Below, piece by piece: positions 36,960-46,082 of a stretch of DNA of 64,000 nt. Source of the DNA: DATLXU01 sp035575515 (GTDB taxonomy: Bacteria; Acidobacteriota; Blastocatellia; UBA7656). The position numbers and the translations under genes were made by a program. Numbering within the stretch: position 1 is the stretch's first letter; the number at the start of each line of letters is the position of its first letter. Location of the stretch: contig DATLXU010000134.1 in assembly GCA_035575515.1 (NCBI GenBank), forward strand, positions 34,554 through 98,553, written 5' to 3'. The notes below the pieces were generated by a model. That model had not been told where the DNA came from, did not search any database, and saw only the letters and a program-made list of their open reading frames with translations.

Positions 36960-37390
36960 CGGCCTGCTCTAATCAGGCCGAGAATCGTCGCCTGACCGAG
37001 CAGCCTTATGGGCGACCGGCGATTTCACCTGATAGCAAGTACATCGCCTGCGCTTATGGCCCTGCGATTGTCGTCATACCGTTTGAAGGCGGCGAGCCGA
37101 TAAAGAGATTTTCGCTGCCGCGCAACGCGACGACGAACAATGGCGTTGCGTGGTCGCCCGATGGCAGCGCGCTGTTGTACCGCGATCTCACTCAGGGGCT
37201 GTGGAGGCAGCCGCTCGATGGTCGCAAGCCGGAAAAGTTGCCGGGCTTCAGGCCGGAAAAGATTTTTTATTTCGCCTTTTCGCGTGACGGGCAGAGACTG
37301 GCTGTTACTTACGGCACGGCGACTACGGCTGTCGCATTAATCAGCGGCCAGCGCCAGCAAACGGCGCATCGTGAAAGCAGCGATCCGACT
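36960..37390 (+). pseudogene. C-terminal fragment of a TolB/PD40 beta-propeller protein
   Basis: The translation RRLTEQPYGRPAISPDSKYIACAY, NGVAWSPDGSALLYRD, IFYFAFSRDGQRLAVTYGT shows three PD40-type propeller blades. These resemble the end of acidobacterial Ser/Thr kinases or TolB-like proteins. No start codon, kinase part or natural stop is present. The frame runs on to 37528 across the 3' end of malQ on the other strand. It is probably a decayed remnant. Confidence 0.5.
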
Positions 37391-37393
37391 GTT

Positions 37394-38923
37394 TCACCAG
37401 ACCTCGCGGCCATAAATCTTTGTCATCTCCAGCAGCCTTTCGCTCAACTCCGATGTGAGCGCGTCGCTTTTATAACGCCAGGCCCAGTTGCCTTCTTCAA
37501 CCGCAGGCGTGTTCATCCGCGCGCTTGAGTCCAATCCCAAAATGTCCTGCAACGGAATTATCGCAACGTCGGCGACCGACGAGAACGCCGCGCGAATGAA
37601 GTCCCAGTTAATCTCGCGCCCCGTCGTGTGCAGGTACTTTTTGCAATTCGCGCGCTCGCGCTTAATCTGCTCCGCAGTTCGCGTCGAGCCGTCGCCCGAT
37701 TTACCGTGAAACCACCCGACTACTGTGTCGTTGTCGTGCGTGCCCGTGTAGACGACCGTGTTGTGAACGTAGTTGTGCGGCAGGTGCGTGTCGCGCGGGT
37801 CGCCGTTGAAGGCGAATTGCAGAACGCGCATGCCGGGAAAGCCCAACTCGTCGCGCAGCTCAATCACATCTGGCGTAATCGTCCCCAAGTCTTCAGCCAT
37901 CACGGGCACGTCACCCAAGCTCTCTTTCAATGCAGCGAAAAGCTCGCGGCCCGGCACTTCAACCCACTCGCCGTTTTCAGCCGTCTCATCTTCGGCGGGA
38001 ACCTCCCACGTTGCGGCGAATCCGCGAAAGTGATCAATGCGAACGATGTCGACTATCTTGAACGCCTCGCGCATCCGCTCTATCCACCACTTGAACCCGT
38101 CCTCGCGCATTCGCTCCCAGTTATAAATGGGATTGCCCCAACGCTGGCCCGTTTTGCTGAACAGGTCGGGCGGCACGCCCGCGACGACCGTGGGGTTTTC
38201 TTCTTCGTCGAGCTTGAACAATCGCGGATGCGCCCACACGTCAGCCGAGTTGTGCGCGACAAAGATCGGCATGTCGCCAATGATTTTTATGCCGCGCTCG
38301 TTGGCGTATCGCTTAAGCTCAAGCCATTGCTTGAAGAAGAGGTATTGAAACAATTCGTGCGCTTCTATTCGATCACGCAATCTCTCTCTTGCGGCTTTCA
38401 ACGCAGAAGGCTCGCGATGAATTAACTCTTTCTCCCATGTGTTCCACTCGCGCCCCTCGTGCTCGTCTTTGAGCGCGGCGAACAGCGCGTAATCCGCGAG
38501 CCACGATTGCGCGTAGTGGCGAAACCCTTCGAGGTCTTCGCGCAGCTCGCGATACTCGCCGCGGCGAAAATTCTGGAATGCTTTTTCAAGCAGCGCGCTC
38601 TTGAATTCAATCACGCGGTTCCAATCAATGCGCTCTTCAGGGAAATCGGGCGCGGCTTGAATGTCTTCATTCGATAAGAGCCAATCACCGACCAGCTTTT
38701 CAGGGCTTATCATAAGGATGTTGCCTGCGAAGGCCGAGAAAGATTGATAGGGCGAATGGCCGAAGCCGGGCGGCGTGAGCGGCAATGTCTGCCAGAGCGA
38801 CAGCTTGCCCGCCGCAAGAAAATCAATGAAGCGGTAAGCCTCGCCGCCCAAGTCTCCAATGCCGAACCTGCCGGGCAATGACGTTGGATGAAGTAAGATG
38901 CCGCTCGATCTTGGAAATTTCAT
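37394..38923 (-). CDS. malQ: 4-alpha-glucanotransferase (amylomaltase)
   Basis: Start set at ATG 38923, with GAGGA five bases upstream and family-standard MKFPRSSGILLHPTSLPGRFGIGDLG; a longer in-frame start at 38977 adds 18 unrelated residues. The 509-residue product is a GH77 enzyme of normal length. Active-site motifs are visible: IVRIDHFRGFAATWEVPA (nucleophile Asp), VMAEDLGTITPDV (acid/base Glu) and VYTGTHDNDTVVGWF (third Asp). It disproportionates maltodextrins in the cytosol and should cooperate with the debrancher encoded 2 kb away. It is divergent from treZ, with a 188-bp shared upstream region. Confidence 0.95.
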   Translation of the reverse strand: MKFPRSSGILLHPTSLPGRFGIGDLGGEAYRFIDFLAAGKLSLWQTLPLTPPGFGHSPYQSFSAFAGNILMISPEKLVGDWLLSNEDIQAAPDFPEERIDWNRVIEFKSALLEKAFQNFRRGEYRELREDLEGFRHYAQSWLADYALFAALKDEHEGREWNTWEKELIHREPSALKAARERLRDRIEAHELFQYLFFKQWLELKRYANERGIKIIGDMPIFVAHNSADVWAHPRLFKLDEEENPTVVAGVPPDLFSKTGQRWGNPIYNWERMREDGFKWWIERMREAFKIVDIVRIDHFRGFAATWEVPAEDETAENGEWVEVPGRELFAALKESLGDVPVMAEDLGTITPDVIELRDELGFPGMRVLQFAFNGDPRDTHLPHNYVHNTVVYTGTHDNDTVVGWFHGKSGDGSTRTAEQIKRERANCKKYLHTTGREINWDFIRAAFSSVADVAIIPLQDILGLDSSARMNTPAVEEGNWAWRYKSDALTSELSERLLEMTKIYGREVW

Positions 38924-39111
38924 CAGTCCTCGTTCGCGTGGTGGTTCATAAACAAGCGTCGAAGAATCATAGCACATCCGCTCTTTACACGCGGGCGACG
39001 CATGAGGCAGGCTATTAGCTGATGACGCTCAGACGTGTGGACCGCTTGTGAGAACTATTCGTTACGTCACAGGCTGCAATCATCACCGACGCAAAGAAAG
39101 ATAATCAATCA

Positions 39112-41049
39112 ATGCAGAATACAAAGCTGAGCAGGCGCTTGCCCGTTGGCGCAGAGGTGTTGCCTGACGGCGGAGTCCACTTTCGCGTTTGGGCGCCGCG
39201 CCGCAAAAAGGTCGAAGTCATAATCGAATCACTCAAGCCGACAGCTTCGACTCAAGCGTTCGAGCTGAACGAAGAAGCGAACGGTTATTTCTCAGGCGTG
39301 GTCGAACAAGCTGGCGAAGGCGCGCTCTATCGCTACAGGCTCGACGGCGGCGACGCGTTCCCCGACCCTGCTTCGCGCTATCAGCCCGAAGGCCCGCACG
39401 GTCCATCTCAGGTCATTGACCCTGCGCGATTTCGTTGGCGCGATAAGGACTGGCGCGGCGTGAAGCTCGAAGGGCAGGTCATCTATGAGATGCACATCGG
39501 CACATTCACGCCCGATGGAACATGGCAATCAGCCGCGCGCGAGCTTGATGAGCTTCGAGAGCTTGGCATTACTGTGATTGAAGTGATGCCCGTAGCAGAG
39601 TTCGCGGGCCGCTTCGGTTGGGGCTACGACGGCGTTGATATGTTCGCGCCGACTCGCCTTTACGGCACGCCCGACGATTTCCGCAGCTTTGTTGACCGGG
39701 CACACTCGCTCTCGCTCGGTGTGATTTTGGATGTTGTCTATAACCATCTTGGGCCTGACGGCAATTACCTGAAGCAGTTCTCCGAAGACTATTTCACCGA
39801 CCGCTACAAAACCGACTGGGGCGACGCGACCAATTACGATGGCGCGGGCGCCGGGCCTGTGCGCGAGTTCTTCGCTGCAAACGCCGCGTACTGGATTGAT
39901 GAGTTTCATCTCGATGGATTGCGTCTCGACGCGACGCAGAATGTTTATGATAAATCCGACAATCACATTCTCGCGGAGATAACCCGCCGCGCGCGCGAGG
40001 CTGGCGGCAATCGCTCAATCATCATTGTCGCTGAAAACGAGCCGCAGGAAACAAAGCTCGTAAGGCCCATCGAAGAAGGCGGCTACGGGATGGATGCGCT
40101 GTGGAATGATGATTTTCATCACACGGCGAGAGTCGCCTTAACGGGTCGGCGCGAGGCTTACTACACAGATTATCGCGGCACGCCGCAGGAATTCATCTCG
40201 GCAATCAAGTACGGCTACCTTTATCAAGGCCAGCGATACCGTTGGCAAAAGAAACGGCGCGGCACGCCTGCCTTTGGACTCAAGCCTGCGACGTTTGTGA
40301 CCTTCATTCAAAATCACGATCAGATTTCAAACTCTGGCAACGGCGAGCGCATTCACAAGCTCGCGTCGCCGGGTAAATATCGCGCGATTACCGCGCTCGC
40401 GCTGCTCGCGCCCGGAACGCCGATGCTGTTTCAAGGGCAGGAGTTTGGCGCGTCATCGCCGTTCTTGTTTTTTGCAGATCACAACTCGGAGATTGCGCCG
40501 AAGGTTCACAAGGGCCGCAAACAGTTCCTCGCGCAATTCCCTTCGCTTGCGATTGCGGAAACGCAATCACGAATTGCCGACCCGGCTGACCCTGCGACGT
40601 TCGAGCGATCAAAGCTCAAGCTTTCAGAGCGCGAGACTCACGCGGAAACCTACGCGCTTCATCGCGACCTGCTTAAGCTCAGGCGCGAAGACCGCGCGTT
40701 CAAATCGCAAGGCGCTCGCGGAATTGACGGCGCAGTGCTTGGGCCTGAAGCTTTTGTGATTCGCTTTTTCGGCGATAACGGCGATGACCGTTTGTTGATC
40801 GTGAACTTGGGAAGCGACCTTCATCTTGATATTGCGCCTGAGCCGCTGCTCGCTCCGCCTGAGAATCGCGAATGGAAAATTCTGTGGACGAGCGAAGACA
40901 CGCGCTACGGCGGGCTTGGCACGCCCGAAGTTGAAACCGAAGACGGCTGGCGCATTCAAGGCCATGCGGCGGTTGTGCTCGCGCCGGTTGAAAGGAAGTC
41001 AGACGACGAGCAATCAACGCGAGGAAATAACGGAGCAAAGGATGAATGA
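39112..41049 (+). CDS. treZ: Malto-oligosyltrehalose trehalohydrolase
   Basis: The 645-residue product has an N-terminal E-set/CBM48 domain (about 10-100, LPDGGVHFRVWAPRRKKVEVI). A GH13 barrel follows: EMHIGTFTPDGTW, GWGYDGVDMFAPTRLYG, DVVYNHLGPDGNYL, LRLDATQNVYD (nucleophile Asp), VAENEPQETKL (acid/base Glu) and FIQNHDQISN (third Asp). The YG-x-PDDFR and HLGPDGNYL signatures separate TreZ from branching enzyme. It releases trehalose from maltooligosyl-trehalose made by TreY, but treY is not in this window. Its last 8 bp overlap the debrancher start, so the two are translationally coupled. Confidence 0.93.
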   Translation: MQNTKLSRRLPVGAEVLPDGGVHFRVWAPRRKKVEVIIESLKPTASTQAFELNEEANGYFSGVVEQAGEGALYRYRLDGGDAFPDPASRYQPEGPHGPSQVIDPARFRWRDKDWRGVKLEGQVIYEMHIGTFTPDGTWQSAARELDELRELGITVIEVMPVAEFAGRFGWGYDGVDMFAPTRLYGTPDDFRSFVDRAHSLSLGVILDVVYNHLGPDGNYLKQFSEDYFTDRYKTDWGDATNYDGAGAGPVREFFAANAAYWIDEFHLDGLRLDATQNVYDKSDNHILAEITRRAREAGGNRSIIIVAENEPQETKLVRPIEEGGYGMDALWNDDFHHTARVALTGRREAYYTDYRGTPQEFISAIKYGYLYQGQRYRWQKKRRGTPAFGLKPATFVTFIQNHDQISNSGNGERIHKLASPGKYRAITALALLAPGTPMLFQGQEFGASSPFLFFADHNSEIAPKVHKGRKQFLAQFPSLAIAETQSRIADPADPATFERSKLKLSERETHAETYALHRDLLKLRREDRAFKSQGARGIDGAVLGPEAFVIRFFGDNGDDRLLIVNLGSDLHLDIAPEPLLAPPENREWKILWTSEDTRYGGLGTPEVETEDGWRIQGHAAVVLAPVERKSDDEQSTRGNNGAKDE

Positions 41050-43084
41050 AACGATTCGCAAGATGGAATGGCCCGCAGGCAATCTCACTGAAAACGAATT
41101 CGCGCCCGTGCACGAATGGATAGTGACGAACGGGCTTGGCGGGTACGCATCGGGCACGGTGACGGGCGCGCTCACGCGCCGCTTTCACGGGATACTTATC
41201 GCCGCGCTGGCGTCGCCCTTTGGCCGAACGATGATGCTCAATAATTTGCTTGAGCGTGTTCACCTGCCCGGGGGCAAAACGATCCTGCTCGGAGCCGAAG
41301 AGCGAGCCGCGACAGGAATTCACCTCAACGGCGCGGTTCATCTCGCGGAGTTCCGATTGGAATCGGGTCTTCCCGTCTGGCGATATGAGCTTGATGATGT
41401 CACGCTCGAAAAGCGATTGATGATGCCGCACCTGCAGAACACCGCGCTCCTCGCTTACCGGATTCTGTCGGGCGAGCCTGTTCGATTGGAGCTTCGCCCC
41501 GCGGTTCACTTCCGCCCGCACGAAGGCAGGCTCAGTCACGACTTCAAACATCCTTACGTGCTGACCGTAGTTGAAGACCGATTCGAGTTGTGCGAAGAGC
41601 AATCATCATTGCCGCCGCTCAAGCTGAAGCTTGCGAGCCACAAGTGCGTGTTCACTTTCGATATAGAGTTGATGCGCGATTTCGTTTATCACACCGAACA
41701 ACGACGCGGGTACGACTATCAGGGTAACCTGTGGAGTCCCGGATATTTTCACGTCGAATTGTCAAAAGACAATCCCGCGACGCTCATAGCTTCAACCGAA
41801 GAGTGGGAAGTGATTGAGGCGCTCAACCCCAAAGAAGCATTCGCCGCCGAAACCGAACGCCGCGCGCAGCTAATCGCGATGGCTCATCCGAATGCGCGCG
41901 AAGGCACCGGTGCCGAGCTTGTGATGGCCGCAGACCAGTTCATCATAAAGCCTGCGGGCCGCCTCGAAGATTCCGTGCGCGCTCGCGCCGCTGGCGACGA
42001 GGTGCGAACAGTCATCGCGGGCTATCACTGGTTTACGGACTGGGGGCGCGATACGATGATTAGCCTCGAAGGGCTGACGCTCACAACCGGCAGGCACATA
42101 GAAGCCCGCTACATACTGCGCACGTTCATTCATTACATCCGCGACGGGCTGATTCCAAATATGTTTCCCGAAGGCGAAAACGAAGGTTTGTACCACACGG
42201 CTGACGCGACGCTTTGGTTCTTTCATGCGATTGACGCTTATGTTCGAGCGAGCGGCGACCGCGTGACCTTGAGGCTCGCGCTGCCGAAGCTCGTTGACAT
42301 TTTCAATCATCACATGCGCGGCACGCGATTCGGGATTCATGTTGATCCGAGCGACGGCCTGCTGGTTCAAGGCGCGGAAGGGTATCAACTGACGTGGATG
42401 GATGCGAAGGTAGAAGGATGGGTCGTGACTCCACGACGCGGCAAGGCTGTCGAGATAAACGCGCTGTGGTACAACGCTCTCATGCTGCTTGAACGATGGC
42501 TACGCGAAGAAGGGCGGGAAGAAACGGCGTGCGAAGTCGCAGAGGCGGCCAGCCGAGCGCGCGAGTCTTTCAATAAAAGATTCTGGCACGAAGCGGGCGG
42601 ATACCTCTACGATCTTGTTGATGGCGAAGGGGGCGATGACGCGGCCTGTCGCCCGAATCAAATCTTCGCAATCTCGCTCAATCACGCGGTGCTTGACGAA
42701 TCGAAATGGAAGCCCGTGTTGGAAACCGTGCGCCAGAGATTGCTCACGCCCGTAGGTCTTCGCTCGCTCGCGCCGGGCCATCCGGATTACAAGCCGAAAT
42801 ACGACGGCGATCTCCGCTCGCGCGACGCTGCTTATCATCAGGGCACGGTGTGGGCGTGGCTGATCGGGCCGTTCATTGATGCGTGGCTGAAAGTGCATCC
42901 TGATGACCAAGCGGGCGCGCGGCGATTTCTTGAAGGGTTTGAGCCGCACTTGAGTCAGGCGTGCATCGGATCAATCAGCGAGATATTCGACGCCGAATCG
43001 CCCTTCACGCCGCGCGGCTGCATAGCTCAGGCGTGGAGCGTCGCCGAGATGCTGCGCTGCTGGGTGAAGACGGCTGCGCAGTAA
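41042..43084 (+). CDS. Glycogen debranching enzyme (amylo-alpha-1,6-glucosidase type)
   Basis: ATG 41042 overlaps the treZ stop codon by 8 bp and follows CGGAGCAAAGG. The N-terminus MNETIRKMEWPAGNLTENEFAPVHEWIVTNGLGGYASGTVTG is typical of the bacterial GDE_N domain (about 1-250). The C-terminal (alpha/alpha)6 GH133-like domain (about 275-675) has WFTDWGRDTMISLEGL, LIPNMFPEGENEGLYHTADATLW, TWMDAKVEGWVVTPRRGKAVEINALWYNAL and YHQGTVWAWLIGPF. It removes alpha-1,6 branches of glycogen in the cytosol. It forms a unit with treZ and, divergently, malQ. Confidence 0.92.
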   Translation: MNETIRKMEWPAGNLTENEFAPVHEWIVTNGLGGYASGTVTGALTRRFHGILIAALASPFGRTMMLNNLLERVHLPGGKTILLGAEERAATGIHLNGAVHLAEFRLESGLPVWRYELDDVTLEKRLMMPHLQNTALLAYRILSGEPVRLELRPAVHFRPHEGRLSHDFKHPYVLTVVEDRFELCEEQSSLPPLKLKLASHKCVFTFDIELMRDFVYHTEQRRGYDYQGNLWSPGYFHVELSKDNPATLIASTEEWEVIEALNPKEAFAAETERRAQLIAMAHPNAREGTGAELVMAADQFIIKPAGRLEDSVRARAAGDEVRTVIAGYHWFTDWGRDTMISLEGLTLTTGRHIEARYILRTFIHYIRDGLIPNMFPEGENEGLYHTADATLWFFHAIDAYVRASGDRVTLRLALPKLVDIFNHHMRGTRFGIHVDPSDGLLVQGAEGYQLTWMDAKVEGWVVTPRRGKAVEINALWYNALMLLERWLREEGREETACEVAEAASRARESFNKRFWHEAGGYLYDLVDGEGGDDAACRPNQIFAISLNHAVLDESKWKPVLETVRQRLLTPVGLRSLAPGHPDYKPKYDGDLRSRDAAYHQGTVWAWLIGPFIDAWLKVHPDDQAGARRFLEGFEPHLSQACIGSISEIFDAESPFTPRGCIAQAWSVAEMLRCWVKTAAQ

Positions 43085-43256
43085 GGGCGCAAGCGGCTGG
43101 CGCGCTCGTCGCTGTGAGTCTTTGCTGTCGGTGATACGAAAATATTTTTTGGCTCGCGTGTATTTTTATCCTCCCGGCCCGCACTGTCTGCTCGATAAAG
43201 GAGCACTGAGAGCGTTCGCCCGAATCTAGAATTTTTCTCGATCAGGAGAGTGGAAA

Positions 43257-43649
43257 ATGAAAAGGTTTTGGGTAAGTTGTCTGGCAGTGGTTCTAACGAG
43301 CATGGTTGTGGGCGGAGCGGCAAATGCAGGCGGGGACGCGACAAGGATCAGAGCGCAGCTTGCTGGCGCGGCCATAAACGGCATGGTTCCGAAGGGGCGC
43401 GCGGAGTTCAGAGCGCGCGCAACGGCAAGCCAGCTTACGGTTCAAGTTGAGGACGTGAATTTACCGGACGGGACTGTTCTAAACGTGTTGATTGATAACA
43501 GCCCGGTTGGACAGATAACGATAAGCCTGTTGAGAGGCGAGATTCAACTTAACACAGGCGATGGCGCTACGCTCCCTCCCATCGGACTCGGCACTGCTGT
43601 CGTCGTCGCAGATCAGGCAGGCAGAACCATAGTGGCTGGCGTTTTCTAA
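43257..43649 (+). CDS. Small secreted beta-rich protein
   Basis: The 130-residue product has a clear signal peptide (MKRFWVSCLAVVLTSMVVGGAANA) and a mature part of about 106 residues with regular beta pattern: RIRAQLAG, RAEFRARATASQLTVQVEDVNLPDGTVLNVLIDN, GQITISLLRGEIQLNTGDGATLPPI, VVVADQAGRTIVAGVF. It has no cysteine in the mature part. An AGGAGAG site lies 8 nt upstream. Proteins of this pattern occur in several soil phyla, but I know no function. It is transcribed alone and ends facing the heptosyltransferase gene. Confidence 0.75.
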   Translation: MKRFWVSCLAVVLTSMVVGGAANAGGDATRIRAQLAGAAINGMVPKGRAEFRARATASQLTVQVEDVNLPDGTVLNVLIDNSPVGQITISLLRGEIQLNTGDGATLPPIGLGTAVVVADQAGRTIVAGVF

Positions 43650-43666
43650 CAGCAACAGGCAAACAG

Positions 43667-43725
43667 GAAAGGCAACTGTGAGGAGGAGACCGGTTCCGGC
43701 TTTCCGCTCCTTACTTTTGCCTTTC
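43667..43725. terminator. Inverted repeat between convergent genes
   Basis: GAAAGGCAA (43667-43675) and TTGCCTTTC (43717-43725) are exact reverse complements. They flank the 61-bp gap between the small secreted protein gene and the heptosyltransferase gene, overlapping the latter's last codons. Possibly a bidirectional terminator, although no strong T-run is present. Confidence 0.35.
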
Positions 43726-44799
43726 AAACAGCCTCCGCGCGGCGCGATAAACGTCATCAACTTCAACGCGCGCCATACAGCGATGATCAATCGGGCAATC
43801 GCGCAGCATGCAGGGCGAGCACTCAACATCGTGCCGCACAACCATAGCGAGCTTCGAAAGCGGGCGAGTCGAGACGTGCTCCGTAGGCCCGAACACGACA
43901 ACTGTTGGAACGCCTAACGCAGCCGACACATGCGCTGCGCCAGTGTCGTTCGATACGACAAGCTGCGAGCAGGCAAGCACGGCTTTCAACTGTGCGATGT
44001 TCGTTCGTCCCGCAAGCATCGCCGCAGGTGAGCGCATAAGCCGCGCGACTTCGCGCGCGGCTTCAATGTCACCCGCCGCTCCGATGATAATTGCTTGAAA
44101 CCCATCGCGTTCTACGAGTTGGTCTGCGACGGCTGCAAATCTTTCAGGTAGCCACCGCTTTGCGCGGCTGTTGGTCGCGCCGGGATTGATTGCGACTATT
44201 CGCGCGCCTGCTTTGATGCCGAATGGCTCAAGCAATTCGCAAGCTCGCGTTTTATCTTCTGTGTTGATGTGAAGCGAAGGTTGCGCGGTTTCAATTTCAA
44301 CGCGGCTCGTTCCTGTGAGCATTCGCTCAAGCTCAGAGGCTATATTGAGATAGTAGCGGACTTGATGAAGCGTTTTATAATTCGGCTCGAATGGAATGAC
44401 TATGCTAAGCAGCGCGCGGCGGCCATCGGTCGGATAGCCTGCGATTTTTTTGACTCCAGCCGCGCGAGCCGCCAGCGCCGCGCCAGCAGCGTTTTGAAGC
44501 AGCACGGCTAAATCGAATCGCTCGCGCTTCAAGCGGCGAGCCTGCCGGATGAACTCTCTCGTCTTTTGAAAGACGCCTCTCGCATCTCCAACTGAAATTA
44601 AAGCATCGGCCAGCCCTTCACCGTCGAATAGACCAGCGACCCAGGGGCGAGCGACCAACGTGATCTTTGAATCAGCAAAGATGCGGCGCAACTCTCTAAG
44701 CGCGGGAACGGCCATTACCGCGTCGCCCACCCAGTTCGGCGCGCGAACCATGATTTTAGGCGGCAGAGAACGGGGAACGGATGAAAGGTCAGAATCCAT
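43711..44799 (-). CDS. waaF: Lipopolysaccharide heptosyltransferase II-type (GT9)
   Basis: Start proposed at ATG 44799 (MDSDLSSVPRSLPPKIMVRAPNWVGDAVMAVPALRELR); ATG 44751 (MVRAPNWVGD) is an alternative, and neither has a strong ribosome site. The longer open frame overlaps the upstream gene. The 362-residue product shows GT9 marks: PNWVGDAVMAVPAL, IAINPGATNSRAKRWLPERF, LVVSNDTGAAHVSAALGVPTVVVFGPTEH. A C-terminal Cys set CSPCMLRDCPIDHRCM is characteristic of WaaF-like proteins. It transfers heptose to inner-core LPS at the cytosolic face. It follows the nucleotidyltransferase by 43 bp. Confidence 0.85.
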   Translation of the reverse strand: MDSDLSSVPRSLPPKIMVRAPNWVGDAVMAVPALRELRRIFADSKITLVARPWVAGLFDGEGLADALISVGDARGVFQKTREFIRQARRLKRERFDLAVLLQNAAGAALAARAAGVKKIAGYPTDGRRALLSIVIPFEPNYKTLHQVRYYLNIASELERMLTGTSRVEIETAQPSLHINTEDKTRACELLEPFGIKAGARIVAINPGATNSRAKRWLPERFAAVADQLVERDGFQAIIIGAAGDIEAAREVARLMRSPAAMLAGRTNIAQLKAVLACSQLVVSNDTGAAHVSAALGVPTVVVFGPTEHVSTRPLSKLAMVVRHDVECSPCMLRDCPIDHRCMARVEVDDVYRAARRLFERQK

Positions 44800-44842
44800 G
44801 GGGCTGTTCTTTGCCTGTTTGCTGCTGCCTGTCACCTGTTCT

Positions 44843-45874
44843 CTAAACCTGACTGTAGTCGGTGAGCACGGATTTATCGCCGAGAACGGAGCCGCTGCCG
44901 ACCTCGACTGCGCGCCCGATGTGGCAGCCTTTGCCGACGACCGCGCCCGATACAACCGCGCCCTGACCGATGCGCGTGCCGGCGCGAATGACGGAGTTTT
45001 CTATTCGCGCTCGCTCTTCGATGTAGCAGTTGCGGCTTATGACGGAATTGATTATTTCGACGCCAGGCTTCACGGTGCAGGAAGGATCAACGAGCGATAT
45101 GGAATCAATCTCAGCCATCGCAGCAAACTTCTCGCCTCGCTCAGCTGGGAGCTTTTCCAGAATCTTCACGCGGCCTTCGAGTACATCCATGTTCGCCTGC
45201 CAGTAGCTGGGCGCTGTGCCTATGTCGCGCCAATAGCCTCGCCAGATGTAACCGTAGAACGGCTCGCTCTGTTCGAGCAGTTGCGGGAAGACATCGTATT
45301 CGAACATGAACGGCTCGTCTTCGGGGATGTAATCGAGAACTTTCGGCTCAAGAATGTAGATGCCTGCGTTGATCGTGTTGCAAGTGACTTCTTCGAGTTT
45401 GGGCTTTTCGAGAAATCTCTGCACGCGGCTTTCCTTATCCGTTTCGACAAGTCCGTAAGCAGTTGGATTCTCAACGGGCGTGAGCACGATTGTCGCCGCA
45501 GCCTCGCGCTCGCGATGAAATCGAATGACGTCGTTGAGATCAATATCGGTGAGCACGTCGCCGTTGAAGACCACGGTGGTTTCGCGTATCAGCCCTGCGG
45601 CGTTGCGGTACGCGCCCGCAGTGCCGAGCGGCGAGGCTTCAACCGTGTAATTGATACGAACGTCATAATCGGTTCCATCGCCCAAGCGGTCCTCGATCTT
45701 TTGCGGCTGATACGAAAGCGACAGTATCACGTCGCACACGTCCGCCCGCTTTAAGAGTTCGATTTGATAAAGCAGGAACGGGCGATTTGCGATTGGAACT
45801 ATCGGCTTCGGCGTGTGCATAGTGAGCGGGCGCAGCCGTGTTCCTTTCCCGCCCGCAAGTATGAGTGCTTGCAT
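44843..45874 (-). CDS. Sugar-1-phosphate nucleotidyltransferase (GDP-mannose pyrophosphorylase-like)
   Basis: The 343-residue product has an N-terminal nucleotidyltransferase fold: LILAGGKGTRLRPLTMHTPKPIVPIANRPFL, VFNGDVLTDIDL, EKPKLEEVTCNTINAGIYIL and GYWRDIGTAPSY. A C-terminal left-handed beta-helix of hexapeptide repeats (about 250-335, IINSVISRNCYIEERARIENSVIRAG) follows. This layout is that of mannose-1-phosphate guanylyltransferase/GCD1-type enzymes rather than short RmlA. It makes an NDP-sugar for cell-surface polysaccharide; the exact sugar cannot be fixed by eye. It is encoded upstream of waaF, so it is part of an LPS/glycan unit. Confidence 0.88.
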   Translation of the reverse strand: MQALILAGGKGTRLRPLTMHTPKPIVPIANRPFLLYQIELLKRADVCDVILSLSYQPQKIEDRLGDGTDYDVRINYTVEASPLGTAGAYRNAAGLIRETTVVFNGDVLTDIDLNDVIRFHREREAAATIVLTPVENPTAYGLVETDKESRVQRFLEKPKLEEVTCNTINAGIYILEPKVLDYIPEDEPFMFEYDVFPQLLEQSEPFYGYIWRGYWRDIGTAPSYWQANMDVLEGRVKILEKLPAERGEKFAAMAEIDSISLVDPSCTVKPGVEIINSVISRNCYIEERARIENSVIRAGTRIGQGAVVSGAVVGKGCHIGRAVEVGSGSVLGDKSVLTDYSQV

Positions 45875-45960
45875 TTGAAACTGCTGCTCCTGTGAATTAG
45901 TGACGGCCTAATTGACACAGAAGTTTATCACCGCGCTGCAAGCTTTGACAAATGGCGCTG

Positions 45961-46009
45961 CTTGAATTGCCCGGCTAGAATTCAAGTGGGCAAATGGATG
46001 TGCTAGAAT
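45961..46009 (+). promoter_or_regulatory. Thiolase promoter region with repeated GCTAGAATT
   Basis: TGCTAGAAT (46001-46009) is an extended -10 (TGnTAGAAT). Another GCTAGAATT copy lies 28 bp upstream (45974-45982), within an inverted repeat CTTGAATT...AATTCAAG (45961-45968 / 45979-45986). The repeat and dyad could form an operator. The ATG of the thiolase gene is at 46083. Confidence 0.4.
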
Positions 46010-46082
46010 TGCCCATCAAGGGTAAAGCTTCGCTATTGGATTCATTGCTGGAAATGATAATGCTCTTAAAGGGGAATAGATC

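Noticed and set aside
37628..38425. 265-codon plus-strand frame opposite malQ
   Set aside because: Antisense to an enzyme with all catalytic motifs; no ribosome site or recognisable protein.
40826..41041. N-terminal extension of the debranching enzyme
   Set aside because: Lies inside treZ in another frame; the GDE N-terminal motif begins at 41042.
44660..45754. 364-codon plus-strand frame opposite the nucleotidyltransferase and waaF
   Set aside because: Antisense shadow of two real genes; composition not protein-like.
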